64,000 nt of DNA, taken from NCBI RefSeq assembly GCF_035481615.1, contig NZ_JAYKOT010000001.1, positions 124,001-188,000 of the forward strand, in the 5' to 3' direction. Source of the DNA: Citroniella saccharovorans. GTDB taxonomy: Bacteria > Bacillota > Clostridia > Tissierellales > Peptoniphilaceae. Under the pieces are notes generated by a model. That model was not told the DNA's origin and made no database searches. It saw only the letters and a list, made by a program, of their open reading frames with translations. Numbering within the stretch: the first letter of the stretch is position 1; every line of letters begins with the position of its first letter. The position numbers and the translations under genes are program-made. This document shows, one piece after another, positions 47,701 to 57,580 of this stretch.

Positions 47701-50700
47701 CTTAACATCTAAGATTAGCTCTACCTTATACCCTTCTTTTCCATCTATAATATTTTCTGGTTTTTTTAATAATCCATCTTCTATTTTCTTTGACAGTAGT
47801 AAGTATTCTTCATCTTGAGGATCAAAATAGTATTCTCTTTTTTCTTTGATATCCTTATCTATTAACATGGAAAGAACTTGTTTCTTATCTCTTATTTCTT
47901 CAATTTTGGATTTTTCTTCTTGCGATAAATTTATATTAAAAGTGATTTTATTTTCTTCATTTATATGTGCTAAATTTTGATATGCTCCATTGATTTCAAG
48001 ATTTTTATTAAAAACATATATATCATTATAATAATCTGGAAATTGCTGATTAAAGCTTTGAACATCTATATCATAGCCTTCCTCAAATTTTGTAACTTTA
48101 TCATCAGTAATTTCAAATAAACCTTCCCTTTCCAATTCTAATACATCATTTAAATTTGTAAGATTTGCTTCTTTCATTTTGGCAGTAATTTCATCAAACA
48201 AACTGTCTATTTTTTTGCTATCTTCAAAAGATTTCCCTTTATATAAAGTATAGATCTTTCCTTGTGAGTTTTCCTTTCTTGGATAAACTCTAATTCCTGT
48301 TTCTTCTAATTCTATATCCTTTGTTTTATATTTATCTACTAAAGCATAATAAAATCCTACTTTTACTGCTATTTTATCTTCTACAATCTCTTTTGTTAAT
48401 TTTTCTTCTACTTCATTTCTTAATACTTCTAAAGCTTTTAAATCGCTTTCTTTAAAGGAATGTGAGAATAGTTTTAAGTCCTTATCAAAATAGGCATCAT
48501 ATGAATAATATATTATTTGATTATGGTTATTATCATATCCACTGGAAATATCTTTTATTTTTAAATATTTATTATCCTCTGTTCTAACTATATCTCCCAC
48601 TTTTATAGAGAGTATCTCCTTATCATCTTCTATATTGTTTTCATGTGAATTATTTAAATATTCTCTATATCTATTTTCTATTCTAATAGCTAATTCTTTA
48701 ACCTTATCTATTGCCTTCATATCATCCGGAAGATTTCCCTGTTTATCGGCAACTTCTCTCATGATTTTTACATATTCTCTTTGGAATACAGAGTTAAAAC
48801 TTGCTAAGGTATTATTTCCTAAGTTTTCTCTTGCCTTTATAATTTCATTTTCTAAAACTTTATCCTTAACTAATACATCAAAAATTCTATCTTCAATTTG
48901 ATTTATTGAAATTATTTTTTCATCTATCTTATTTCCTTCTATAGTTTGATTAAGTTCTATCTGACTTTTTCCTATTTGTTCATAAAGAAATTCAAAGTCT
49001 CTTTGGTTGATCTCATTTCCATCACCTATGTCTATCTTATAGTGATCAACTATTTTCCCATCTACTATATGGTTAAAATAGAATTTGGAGTACCCCTCCC
49101 ACTCATCAGTCATCTGACCATACTCATCTTCTCCTAAGGTCTTATTATGAAGTCTTATCTTTTCATCTATTTTCCTTATTTCATCTAATAGTTCTTTAGT
49201 CAGCCTTTGTCCTGCATAATCTTTTTCTATTAGACTTGAACCCTCATTAAACTCAATTATCCAATAATCATCTTTTATATGGCTATCTAAATCAAAACCT
49301 ATATTCTCTTTATTTTTATTAGTATAAAATTCCTTAAATTCTTCAAACCCATTTACTATATCATCATCTATAACTTCTTTGTTAGAATTAACTACAATAT
49401 TTGGAATATCATCATATCGACTTTGACTTTCTAAAAGGTAATATTCTCTTCCTTCTATTTCTTCCTTTTCTTTAATATAAAAAGTGTCATGTATTCCCTC
49501 AAGAATAATTCCATCGTCTAACTGGTCTAATGGTATATCTAATTGTTTTTCAAAGGCTATGGAATATAGTTCTTCTTTTAAAAAGTTTGGTATAAATTCA
49601 TCATAAATGATAAGTTTTCCATCATCACCTATACTTGCTACAGACTGTCCTTGATAATAATATATAGAACTATTATTTGTTCTTTCTATATATACATCAT
49701 TATCAGTTGGAGGCAAATCATCTTGATAATTTATATACTCCTGGCTTTCTTTTTCTATTTTATTGATTTCCTGATCTGTTTTTTTCTCCCTATTTTCTTC
49801 AAAACTTTCTTCATCTATATATCTATTCTTTTTAATAAGGTCATTAATTCTTCTTGCAACATTAGACCAAGATAGTAATATTTCTTTTGCATTACCTTTA
49901 TTATATTTTATTCCCTTCGCATCGTGCCACTCACCACTTTCTCTTGCAGCAGATAGTGCATGAGAACTTCCACCTACGCCATATTCATTTTTCAAGAAGT
50001 CTGCTTGTTCTTTCAAATCATGCTTTTTAGTGAAAAATTCATATATTCTTTTCTTTCCATCAGAAAACCCACTTCCTCTTTTTAAGTTTTCATCTATCTC
50101 ATCTTGTGTTATAAAACTCTGAATAGGTGCAATATCCTTTAAATTTGACCTATATAATTTTCTTTCTATTTCTAGATCATTGATATCATTATAGATTCTA
50201 GATAATTTATAATGATGAAATCTTAAAATATCAGGATTAATCTTATATTCTTCTAAAAATACCTCGTATTCTTTTCTGAGTTTATTTATAAAATTTTTAT
50301 CTTCAAGTTTTTTCCCGAGATTTTCTTTTTCATCTTGGAAGCCTATTCCTTTTATATCATTAAGACTCGATAGATATCTATCCTTAGTTTCATCAGAAAG
50401 GTCTCTCTTTAAATACAATAATGTTTCTGCTATTTTTTCTCTTTCATATGTCGCACTTTCTATAACCTCCACATTGCTAGCAAATTCTCCTCTATCTAAT
50501 AAATCATTAATATTATTAGCTAAATCTTTCCAAGAAACTATTTGCCCTTCTCTATATCTTGCCTCATCTCCATCTTTAAAAATTGCTCCTTCCTTTCCAA
50601 ACCATGCAGATATCTTTCTTCCTTCAATTTCAAGACCATTGGCTCCCTTATATATTTCTTTCAAAAAGTTTGCCTGTTCTTCTAAAGATTTACCCTTAGA

Positions 50701-52149
50701 AAATTCTGCTATTACTGCTAATCTTCCATCTTCATGATTTCCTCCATGTATTAAAAATGTATCTATTTCTCTTTGACTTATTGGATTTGAGAAGGATATT
50801 TGCTCTCCATGATTTTTAGCAGAAAAAAAGGAAGTAGACTCTACTTCCTCATTTTTTAGATTAGGATTATCTCCCTTTCCCCTATTTCTTGTAGGGTCAT
50901 ATCCATGTTCTTCTTCAATCTCAGATATTTCAGATAGTCCTCTTCTTTCAGTTCTTCTGTCAGACCCCAAGTTTCCATCATTTTGACTTCTTCCCTCGTG
51001 ATAAAGTCCTCTATCTCTTTTTCCTTTGATAGAAGATGATCCATCAATGTCCCTTGCAAATACATTATCTGATAATCCTCTTCTTTGTTCTCCTTGAGAA
51101 AGTTCAATCTCATCCTTCCCCATCTGTTGAGTTTCTTTAAATCTATTTCCTTGGGAATTGCCATATTGGGTATTAGGACTTCCATGCCTTCCTCCAATTC
51201 TTCCATCTTGTATGTCCCTCCCTGTCTCTCGAAGGAATTCTCCTTGACGATTGGTGTGTAAATCCCCTCCTCCATGAGGTATTCCTTGCCTGCCAATGTT
51301 AATTTCTCTTTCATCTTCCAAGCCTCCTTTAAAATTTATTTCACCGTTTATATCAGAACTTAATTTATTATAACGCTCCTTAAGCTCTTTTGTCTGCTCC
51401 AAATCTTTTCTTTCTTGAATTTTCTCTAAAATTTCTAATCTTTTTATTTCACTTCCCAAATCAAGTAAGATATTTTTACTTATATTAGCACTTATACTTA
51501 ATACTTTGTCTATGTCCGAACTTGATATTTTAGACAGTAAAGATAAGTTTTCTTCTTTTAGCTGATATGAGACCTCCATTCTCTCGCTTATGGAAATTTT
51601 TACGGATTCTTTTAACAAATTAAAAAGGTCTACCTTTTGAATGCTTTTTAAACTTTCATCAGATAGACTTTCTAAAATTTTATTGAATTTTCCTCTAACA
51701 TTACTTTCTACTAAGGCATCAATTTTATCTTCTTGGCTTAATAGAAGCTTACTATCTTTTTCTTTAAACTTATCTATCAGTTCATCTAGTAAGTTTAAAT
51801 GCTTTTTGCTATCATATTTCCATAGCTTTACCTCAGAAATATTATGATTAATACTTACTGTTTGCCTCATGTCGAATATATATTTTATCCTTCCACTATC
51901 TATATCTAAAAGTGGTATTCCTTTTTCGCCTCTTTTAACGCTTCTACCTATACTTTTCCAATAATCAAATTCTGCACAGGCTGTTGCTTTTGGATCCATA
52001 TTGTATATAGATATTTGATGTATATATGGATACTTATAGTTATTGCCTGATACCTTTAAATATTCCTCATATTTTTTTATATCTTTCTTAAATTCTTCTT
52101 TTGCAAGATAGATTGTTCTACTTAAATCTACTATATCATATCTTGGCAT
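41746..52149 (-). CDS. giant ArdC-like/N6 DNA methylase/SNF2 helicase, three one-base frameshifts
   Basis: Hallmark protein of Tn1549-like elements, here about 3,466 residues. Order: ArdC-like N-terminal ssDNA-binding domain (ISIYNMDPKATACAEFDYW); low-complexity linker; two repeats of the FLIHGGNHEDGRLAV / RGSGFSDGKKRIYEF ... WSNVARRINDLI module; several small beta modules (GMNVRYKGKEYTITAINDTT); methylase (EPSAGTGRFIGNL, GNIPFGEF in place of NPPY); SNF2 helicase (LLAHEVGAGKTFEMI, LFIDEAHAYKN, GTPVSNSMAEL, WRPADLSQRAGRIVRQGN); a calcium-loop-like tail near 41872-41950. Breaks, all one base too many: T6 47215-47229 region, T5 45978-45982, T7 44971-44977. ATG 52149 with GGAGGG chosen. Confidence 0.85.
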
Positions 52150-52296
52150 TTTATCCCTCCTCATTATAGTGATAAAAATGAACTAAATTTTTATATATTT
52201 ATTTATTAAACTTTATTTCTTTCTATTTTTTAAATTTCTGTAAGCAAAAGATAACTTTAACATGTCATTTACTCTATCTTTTTATTACAATAAAAA

Positions 52297-52330
52297 AAGC
52301 GATTAGATTTTTTACTTTTCTAATCACTTT
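52297..52330 (-). terminator. terminator of the ToxN gene
   Basis: Stem AAGTGATTAGA / TCTAATCGCTTT with an eleven-base loop and a following T7 run on the minus strand, about 15 bases past the toxN stop. Confidence 0.75.
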
Positions 52331-52343
52331 AACTGCCTTTATT

Positions 52344-52903
52344 CTATTGCTTCCAATCCAACATTGCCTTTTCTAACTTTGAAAAATTGCAATTTGCTCT
52401 TCTTATAATTCCTGTTTTCTTTTGATTTTTGTATATTTTTTCTACCTTTATCAAGATCTTTGTTTTTATTTTTAAACAAAAAGCATATCCTTTTTGAAAT
52501 AAGTCTTTATATCTGATATCTTCAAGTTCGTTAAAATCAATTCTTTCATAACAATCAGTCGGTACAGGAATCATTTTCTTAATATCCAATATAGATAATA
52601 TGTGCATTTTTTCTTTATCAGAATAATATCTGTAAATATCTCCATCTTTAGTAATACTATCATCGATCACTTCATAAATTAAAAAATGCTCATCAGAAAC
52701 ATTCTTTCATTTTTTGCGTTTTCCTTTGCAGAAGAAATTGGAATAAAATAATTATAATTTTCTATACCAACAATAATTCCAACAAATGGTTTTATACTGT
52801 TTCTATACGATGGATTATAATAAACTTCTGAATCTACTTTATTTAGATATTCAAGGTAATCGGAATTTACAGTATAAAATCCATATTTTATAACTTCTAC
52901 CAT
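52344..52903 (-). CDS. toxN: ToxN/AbiQ-family endoribonuclease toxin, one-base frameshift
   Basis: Toxin of a type III toxin-antitoxin system; it cuts RNA and is held inactive by repeats of its RNA antitoxin. The N-terminal part matches the family closely: IKYGFYTVNSDYLEYLNKVD, VYYNPSYRNSIKPFVGIIVG, NYNYFIPISSAKENAKN (cf. 'KPYVGIL...YFAPLSSPK'). The frame ends early at 52679. Adding one A around 52701-52707 gives ERNVSDEHFLIYEVIDDSI and continues to DIKKMIPVPTDCYERIDF and a C-terminus at 52344, giving 186 residues, the normal size. ATG 52903 has AGGAGAA upstream. The RNA repeats and a leaky terminator lie just upstream. Confidence 0.85.
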
Positions 52904-52921
52904 TATTTTCTCCTAAAAAAA

Positions 52922-53029
52922 CAGAGAGGTTTAATCCTCTCTGCTTGCTTTAATGCTTCACCTTTGGGATATAGGTAGTGAGACACCTTCTTTAATGCTC
53001 CACCTTTAACGGTAGTGGGACACCATCTT
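52922..53029 (-). ncRNA. toxI: ToxI-like antitoxin RNA: two degenerate repeats plus terminator
   Basis: Upstream of toxN on the same strand are two tandem units (53029-52992, ~38 nt, and 52991-52950, ~42 nt) that share GGTGTC.CACTACC, AAAGGTG.AGCATTAA and differ by a small insertion. Each would be one RNA pseudoknot that binds one ToxN. They end in a strong hairpin (52922-52943, CAGAGAGG/CCTCTCTG) with T7, which sets the antitoxin-to-toxin transcript ratio. Two to three units is at the low end for known type III systems. Confidence 0.75.
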
Positions 53030-53040
53030 TATCTGATAAG

Positions 53041-53069
53041 AGTATAACATATATTCATAGTAATATCAA
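53041..53069 (-). promoter_or_regulatory. promoter of toxI-toxN
   Basis: On the minus strand TTGATA (53064-53069) and TATACT (53041-53046) with a 17-base spacer, starting transcription just before the first RNA repeat. Confidence 0.65.
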
Positions 53070-53181
53070 ATAAGTAAATTTCCTAATGCCTACTCTTTTA
53101 TCACTTATATTATACCCTATTTCTTTCAAAAATCACTCCTTTCTTCATTCCTATAATTATATTCAAGTTTTTATAATTAAT

Positions 53182-54888
53182 TTACTTATAATATTTATCT
53201 ATAGTATTTTCTATTTCTTCTTCAATTTCTTTTAAAAAATTCTCTTTATTTTCCTTACCCTTTGCTATATCACTTAATCTCATTTCCCATTTTGCTGTTG
53301 TCTTTGGAGATTTAAACTCATCTATAACTATAGTAACTAGGTTTAATCCCTTCCTAGTTGATATTAGGTTTTTCTTTTCTCTTTTTATATAACCTTTGTA
53401 TATCAAATTTTCTATTATTCCCGCTCTTGTAGCAGGAGTACCAAGTCCTTTTCTTTCAACTTCGACATCCTTAACTAATTCATCATTTCCAGCTATTTCC
53501 ATAGCTTTTAAGAGTGTGTCTTCAGTGAAGTGTTTAGGTGGTTTTGTATATTTCTCTTTTATATCTTTATTTTCAATATATAAAAGATCTCCTATTTTTA
53601 CATCGGGAAGTTGTATATCTTCTTTCTTCTTTGATGTATATTCTTCTAAATATTTTGTAAACCCTTCTTCTGCAATTATTTTATAAGTGTTTATAAATTC
53701 AAACCCGTCAAATTCAGCCACTATCTTTGTTGTATTTTCTACAAGTGGATATCCAAAACTTGCATAGAGTTTATTTGTTATAAGTCTATATACTTTGGCT
53801 TCACTTTCCGGAAGATTTGAAATATCCTTATTTAATGAACTTATCGTTGGAATTATTGCATGATGATCTGTAACTTTTTCAGAATTAAAAACTACCTTAA
53901 TTCTTTCTGTGTCAAAATCATTTTTTCCTATAATATTATTTACAGTGCTTTCTATCATGTCTACTGTCAAATATCTTGAATCTGTTCGTGGATAGGTAAT
54001 ATACTTCTTTTCATACAGGCTTTGGGCATAATCTAGGGTTTGTTTTGCACTGTATCCAAAATACTTATTACATTCTCTTTGAAGTGTTGTTAGATCAAAG
54101 GGCAGATTAGGCTTTGTAATCTTTTCTTTTTTAATTACATCGGTTATTTCAATTTTTTCTCCGATTAAATTTTTAAGCTGCTCTGCCACTATCTTGTCAT
54201 CAATTCTATCTGTCGACAGTGTAAATCCATTCATAGAAATCTCCACTGTATAATATTTTTCTTTTTTAAAACTATTTATCTCATCATCTCTATTCACAAT
54301 CATTGATAAAGTTGGTGTTTGTACTCTGCCTACACTATAATTTTCATTATATAGACAGGAGTAAAGTCTACTTATGTTCATTCCAACAAGCCAATCAGCT
54401 ATGGCACGAGCCTTAGCTGAATCAAAAAGATTATCATAATTACTTCCATCTTTTAAGTTGCTAAATCCTTCTTTTATGGAAGAGTCTTCCATTGAGGAAA
54501 TCCAAAGACGTTTCATTTTCTTCTTACAATTTGCCATCATATATACAAGTCTAAAGATAGCTTCTCCTTCTCTACCAGCATCACAAGCATTAATAATGGT
54601 GTCAACTTCATTACTATTCATTAGTCTTTTAAGAATATTAAACTGTTTTTTAGTTGTCTTCGTTACCTCATACTTGTATTCTTTTGGGATAATAGGTAAA
54701 TCTTCAATTCTCCACTTCTTATATCTTTCATCATACACATCAGGATTTGCCATTTGTACTAAATGCCCAACACACCATGAAACAATGTATCCATTCCCCT
54801 CATAATATCCATTATTTCTATTTTTTGCTCCTATAACTTTTGCTATTGATGCTGCAACACTTGGTTTTTCTGCGATTACTAATTTCAT
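53182..54888 (-). CDS. topB: type IA DNA topoisomerase III
   Basis: Decatenates and relaxes DNA, part of the transfer module of many integrative elements. 568 residues: Toprim start MKLVIAEKPSVAASIAKVIG, INACDAGREGEAIFRLVY, catalytic Tyr in KYITYPRTDSRYLT (about residue 300), DHHAIIPTISS, and the late KGLGTPATRAGIIENLIYKG. It lacks the zinc-finger C-terminal part of chromosomal TopB proteins, as element copies do. GGAGGA before ATG 54888. Confidence 0.93.
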   Translation of the reverse strand: MKLVIAEKPSVAASIAKVIGAKNRNNGYYEGNGYIVSWCVGHLVQMANPDVYDERYKKWRIEDLPIIPKEYKYEVTKTTKKQFNILKRLMNSNEVDTIINACDAGREGEAIFRLVYMMANCKKKMKRLWISSMEDSSIKEGFSNLKDGSNYDNLFDSAKARAIADWLVGMNISRLYSCLYNENYSVGRVQTPTLSMIVNRDDEINSFKKEKYYTVEISMNGFTLSTDRIDDKIVAEQLKNLIGEKIEITDVIKKEKITKPNLPFDLTTLQRECNKYFGYSAKQTLDYAQSLYEKKYITYPRTDSRYLTVDMIESTVNNIIGKNDFDTERIKVVFNSEKVTDHHAIIPTISSLNKDISNLPESEAKVYRLITNKLYASFGYPLVENTTKIVAEFDGFEFINTYKIIAEEGFTKYLEEYTSKKKEDIQLPDVKIGDLLYIENKDIKEKYTKPPKHFTEDTLLKAMEIAGNDELVKDVEVERKGLGTPATRAGIIENLIYKGYIKREKKNLISTRKGLNLVTIVIDEFKSPKTTAKWEMRLSDIAKGKENKENFLKEIEEEIENTIDKYYK

Positions 54889-54917
54889 TTTTCCTCCTTT
54901 AATTTTTTAATAAAAAA

Positions 54918-54945
54918 ATGAGAGATTAAATTTTCAATCCCTCAT
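54918..54945 (-). terminator. terminator of the abiE operon
   Basis: Stem ATGAGGGATTGAAAA / TTTAATCTCTCAT followed by TTTTTTTATT on the minus strand, 13 bases past the AbiEii stop. Confidence 0.75.
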
Positions 54946-54957
54946 CTTTTTATAGCT

Positions 54958-55797
54958 CTACTGATTTTTTATTTTTTCTATAATATTTATTCCATTATCT
55001 ATTACATCTTCAAACTTTATGTCTCTAGCATAAAGATTTTTCTTCGAATAAGAATTCCATCTGTATAAAAAAGCTTGATCCGTTTTTAGCATTCTCATTA
55101 AATTTATGATTTTATCTATATCAAATTCCGTTTTTCTATAATCAAAGGTTCTAATACATGCTTCTTTTAATATCTTGGTATCCATTTCTTTATCTTTTAA
55201 TTTATAAATTATATAAAGATCATAGTAATCCTTACTTCTGCTATTTAAAAACCCCCTAGAGTATATTGTTTGAATTTTTTCTGCCACAATTGTTTCAATA
55301 GGATAGGCTTTAATTAAAATATCTTCTTGCCCAAAAGCACTTATATATTTATAATCTATGGGATGTGGGGTGATAACATCACCTGTTGCAATATCAAGAG
55401 GTACAATTTGTCTTATATTCTCCATCCTACAAAGTATACTTACACGAAACCCTCCATACTGGTCATCTTCCTTGATTGTACTTATTCCATTTACTTTATA
55501 GGATATATCATCTGAATGACTTGCTTCTAGTAATTCTTGTATTGTTTTTAATACATTTTCTTCTGATAAATGCATATTTCTTAAAAGAAGATCTATATCT
55601 ACTGTGCTTCTTGAATCTATCCCTACTACATTAGATAAAAGAAAACCTCCTTTAAAAATAAATTTTTCATGATACTTACTCTGTGCTAATTTTTTTAATA
55701 TGCTTTCCAAAAAATAATATAACATTACTGAATTAAATGGGAGTCCTGATTCTTTGCTTATATTATGACAAATGGCGGTTAACTTTGCTTTATTCAT
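54958..55797 (-). CDS. abiEii: AbiEii nucleotidyltransferase toxin
   Basis: Toxin of the AbiE type IV toxin-antitoxin and abortive-infection system. 279 residues of the nucleotidyltransferase AbiEii/AbiGii family: FIFKGGFLLSNVVG, RSTVDIDLLLRNMHLSEENV (polymerase-beta-like metal motif DxD), GGFRVSILCRMEN, VPLDIATGDVITPHPIDYKY, AEKIQTIYSRGFLNSRSKDY YDLY. All motifs intact. Its start overlaps the antitoxin gene by 8 bases. Confidence 0.9.
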   Translation of the reverse strand: MNKAKLTAICHNISKESGLPFNSVMLYYFLESILKKLAQSKYHEKFIFKGGFLLSNVVGIDSRSTVDIDLLLRNMHLSEENVLKTIQELLEASHSDDISYKVNGISTIKEDDQYGGFRVSILCRMENIRQIVPLDIATGDVITPHPIDYKYISAFGQEDILIKAYPIETIVAEKIQTIYSRGFLNSRSKDYYDLYIIYKLKDKEMDTKILKEACIRTFDYRKTEFDIDKIINLMRMLKTDQAFLYRWNSYSKKNLYARDIKFEDVIDNGINIIEKIKNQ

Positions 55798-56392
55798 ATA
55801 CCACCTCCATAACTTCCTTTACTTTATCTTCTATTCCCATTTTTCTTGCTATTTTATATAGAGAATGTATATCCTTATCCTTATATTTAAAATAAGAACG
55901 AATGAGTTTTACATAAACTTCAGTATCCATTTTTTCTTTGTTGGAAATAAAATCACAAAGTATTCTTTCGTAGGAGTAAACATTCACAGTGTTTCCAAAC
56001 ATTGTCTTTTTCTGTATAATTCCTAGATTATAAATAGATTTTTTTACATAATTGATATTAAGTGTATCTTGCTTCTCATTAAATTTATATCCATTGTATA
56101 CTGTAACATCTATTCTCCATGGAATTTTGTCCGTTACCCCAAGTAGAAACAAAGCTGTCTCATAGGAAAATATCGCCTTTCTATACTGATATTGGAAAAA
56201 ATAGTACTCATCGAAATCACCATCTTCAATAATATATATTCCTTTTTGAACTCTAAACAATTTTCCCTCTTTTGCTAGTCTACTTAAATATACTGTAGGT
56301 ATGTTATTCTCTCTGCAATAAGCAGATGTTATAATACCACCTGATTCTTTTAGATGTATTTCAATTTGCTTTCTATAATTCATTATATTCAT
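55790..56392 (-). CDS. abiEi: AbiEi antitoxin/autoregulator
   Basis: Antitoxin and repressor partner of AbiEii, 200 residues. The N-terminal winged helix is seen in GGIITSAYCRENNIPTVYLS, RLAKEGKLFRVQKGIYIIED; then the family's YFFQYQYRKAIFSYETALFL, DKIPWRIDVTVYNGY and a C-terminal FISNKEKMDTEVYVKLIRSY. GATGAATATA-rich start with ATG 56392 behind AGGGGAT. An inverted repeat on its promoter fits the known negative autoregulation. Confidence 0.88.
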   Translation of the reverse strand: MNIMNYRKQIEIHLKESGGIITSAYCRENNIPTVYLSRLAKEGKLFRVQKGIYIIEDGDFDEYYFFQYQYRKAIFSYETALFLLGVTDKIPWRIDVTVYNGYKFNEKQDTLNINYVKKSIYNLGIIQKKTMFGNTVNVYSYERILCDFISNKEKMDTEVYVKLIRSYFKYKDKDIHSLYKIARKMGIEDKVKEVMEVVYE

Positions 56393-56407
56393 CCCCTTGT
56401 TGTGTTT

Positions 56408-56444
56408 ACACTTATATTATATATTTTTATAAGTGTGTTTGCAA
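56408..56444 (-). promoter_or_regulatory. abiE promoter with inverted-repeat operator
   Basis: Minus strand TTGCAA (56439-56444) and TATAAT (56416-56421) are 17 bases apart. The perfect inverted repeat ACACTTATA (56408-56416) and TATAAGTGT (56428-56436) covers the -10 and spacer, the right place for AbiEi to repress its own operon. Confidence 0.65.
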
Positions 56445-56686
56445 CAAGGCTTTGAATTTCTATCCCAATTTGTTTCAAAAATTATCAAGAAATTTCATAT
56501 CATCAAATTCTTAATTATACAATCAATCATTTATACTTAGCTTTCCTTTTATATTAAGTTTGGGCTGTCGTTTTGTTCATCGTTTTTTATTAAAGTTCCA
56601 GAATTCTAATTATACTTTTTTTATAAATTTACACGATAATTGAGTTTATTGTTGTCCTTAATCTACTACTTAAATCATTGAGAAGA

Positions 56687-57565
56687 TTAAAATTCATCTT
56701 CATCTGGAATAATTTCTGTATCTTCCTTATCTTCAAGATCATAATCCTCCCCTTCAGATTCATAATCATCTTCTAATTCATTATAATCTTGCTCCTCTTC
56801 AAAACTTTCCTCTTCATTTTTTTTATAGATTTTGAAGTAATATCCTGCACCCATTACACCAACAATAATTAAACCCATAAATAAATAAAGTCCTATCCCT
56901 GATTTCTTTTCTTCTTTCTCCTCTTTCTTCGGTTTTTCCTCCACCGGTTCTTCTTTTTTTACTACTTCTTCTTTTGGCTTTACTTCACTTTCTCCTTCAA
57001 TCATATTTAGTAGATCTTGTTCTCCAACTTCTGTTAGTAGTTGCACATTTTCTTGATTTTCCGAGTGATCTACAATGAGGTGCATAGTTTTTCCACTCTT
57101 TGTTTGAAAGGTTAAAAATTGTCTAACATCTATTGGATTTTCCTTTTTTTCATCTCTTGATGTTTGATCTTCTACTTTCGGTGTAATATCCTGTCCATTT
57201 TTATCTACATTTTCTATAACTGTTCCTCTTGCCTTATTTTCTTTTGTAGCTAATGGATTAATTGCTTTAGTATTGCCACCTTTAACAAGTATAGACGGCT
57301 TTTCTTTTTTATCTACTTGCTCATTTTTTATGTTATTTTCTTGTATTTTCGGAACTTCCTGATAAGGAATTTTTTGACTCTCATTAGATGGTTCATATAC
57401 ATCTTCATCAAATAAGCTTTCTAATTCTTTACTTTTTTCTGGCAAATAAATATCATTTGACTGATTTTTTATTTCATTTTCATTGCTCTTAGCTATGGAT
57501 ATGCTTGGCATACTGAATAGTAAAAGGAGTAGCACTAAGGCTACCCCTAATCTTTTTTTCTTCAT
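56687..57565 (-). CDS. DUF4366/CD1107-family element membrane protein
   Basis: A 292-residue cell-surface protein: N-terminal signal peptide (MKKKRLGVALVLLLLLFSM), low-complexity extracellular part, a folded core (VRQFLTFQTKSGKTMHLIVD, QLLTEVGEQDLLNMIEG), Lys/Glu-rich spacer, one transmembrane helix (GLYLFMGLIIVGVMGAGYY, about residues 225-245) and a very acidic tail. The core 'F.TK.GK.F.LI.D...DN...L..V.E.DLL' is the DUF4366 signature. Role in transfer unknown, probably part of the surface machinery. 15 bases after the LRR gene. Confidence 0.8.
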   Translation of the reverse strand: MKKKRLGVALVLLLLLFSMPSISIAKSNENEIKNQSNDIYLPEKSKELESLFDEDVYEPSNESQKIPYQEVPKIQENNIKNEQVDKKEKPSILVKGGNTKAINPLATKENKARGTVIENVDKNGQDITPKVEDQTSRDEKKENPIDVRQFLTFQTKSGKTMHLIVDHSENQENVQLLTEVGEQDLLNMIEGESEVKPKEEVVKKEEPVEEKPKKEEKEEKKSGIGLYLFMGLIIVGVMGAGYYFKIYKKNEEESFEEEQDYNELEDDYESEGEDYDLEDKEDTEIIPDEDEF

Positions 57566-57580
57566 AATTCTCTCCTTTTC

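Noticed and set aside
50856..51314. 152-residue frame on the same strand inside the giant helicase gene
   Set aside because: It lies in the low-complexity linker in another frame; composition reflects the repetitive linker and there is no ribosome site.
52922..53029. Tandem repeats considered as a small CRISPR array
   Set aside because: Units are unequal, have no spacers, sit right before toxN with promoter and terminator, and fit a type III antitoxin RNA.
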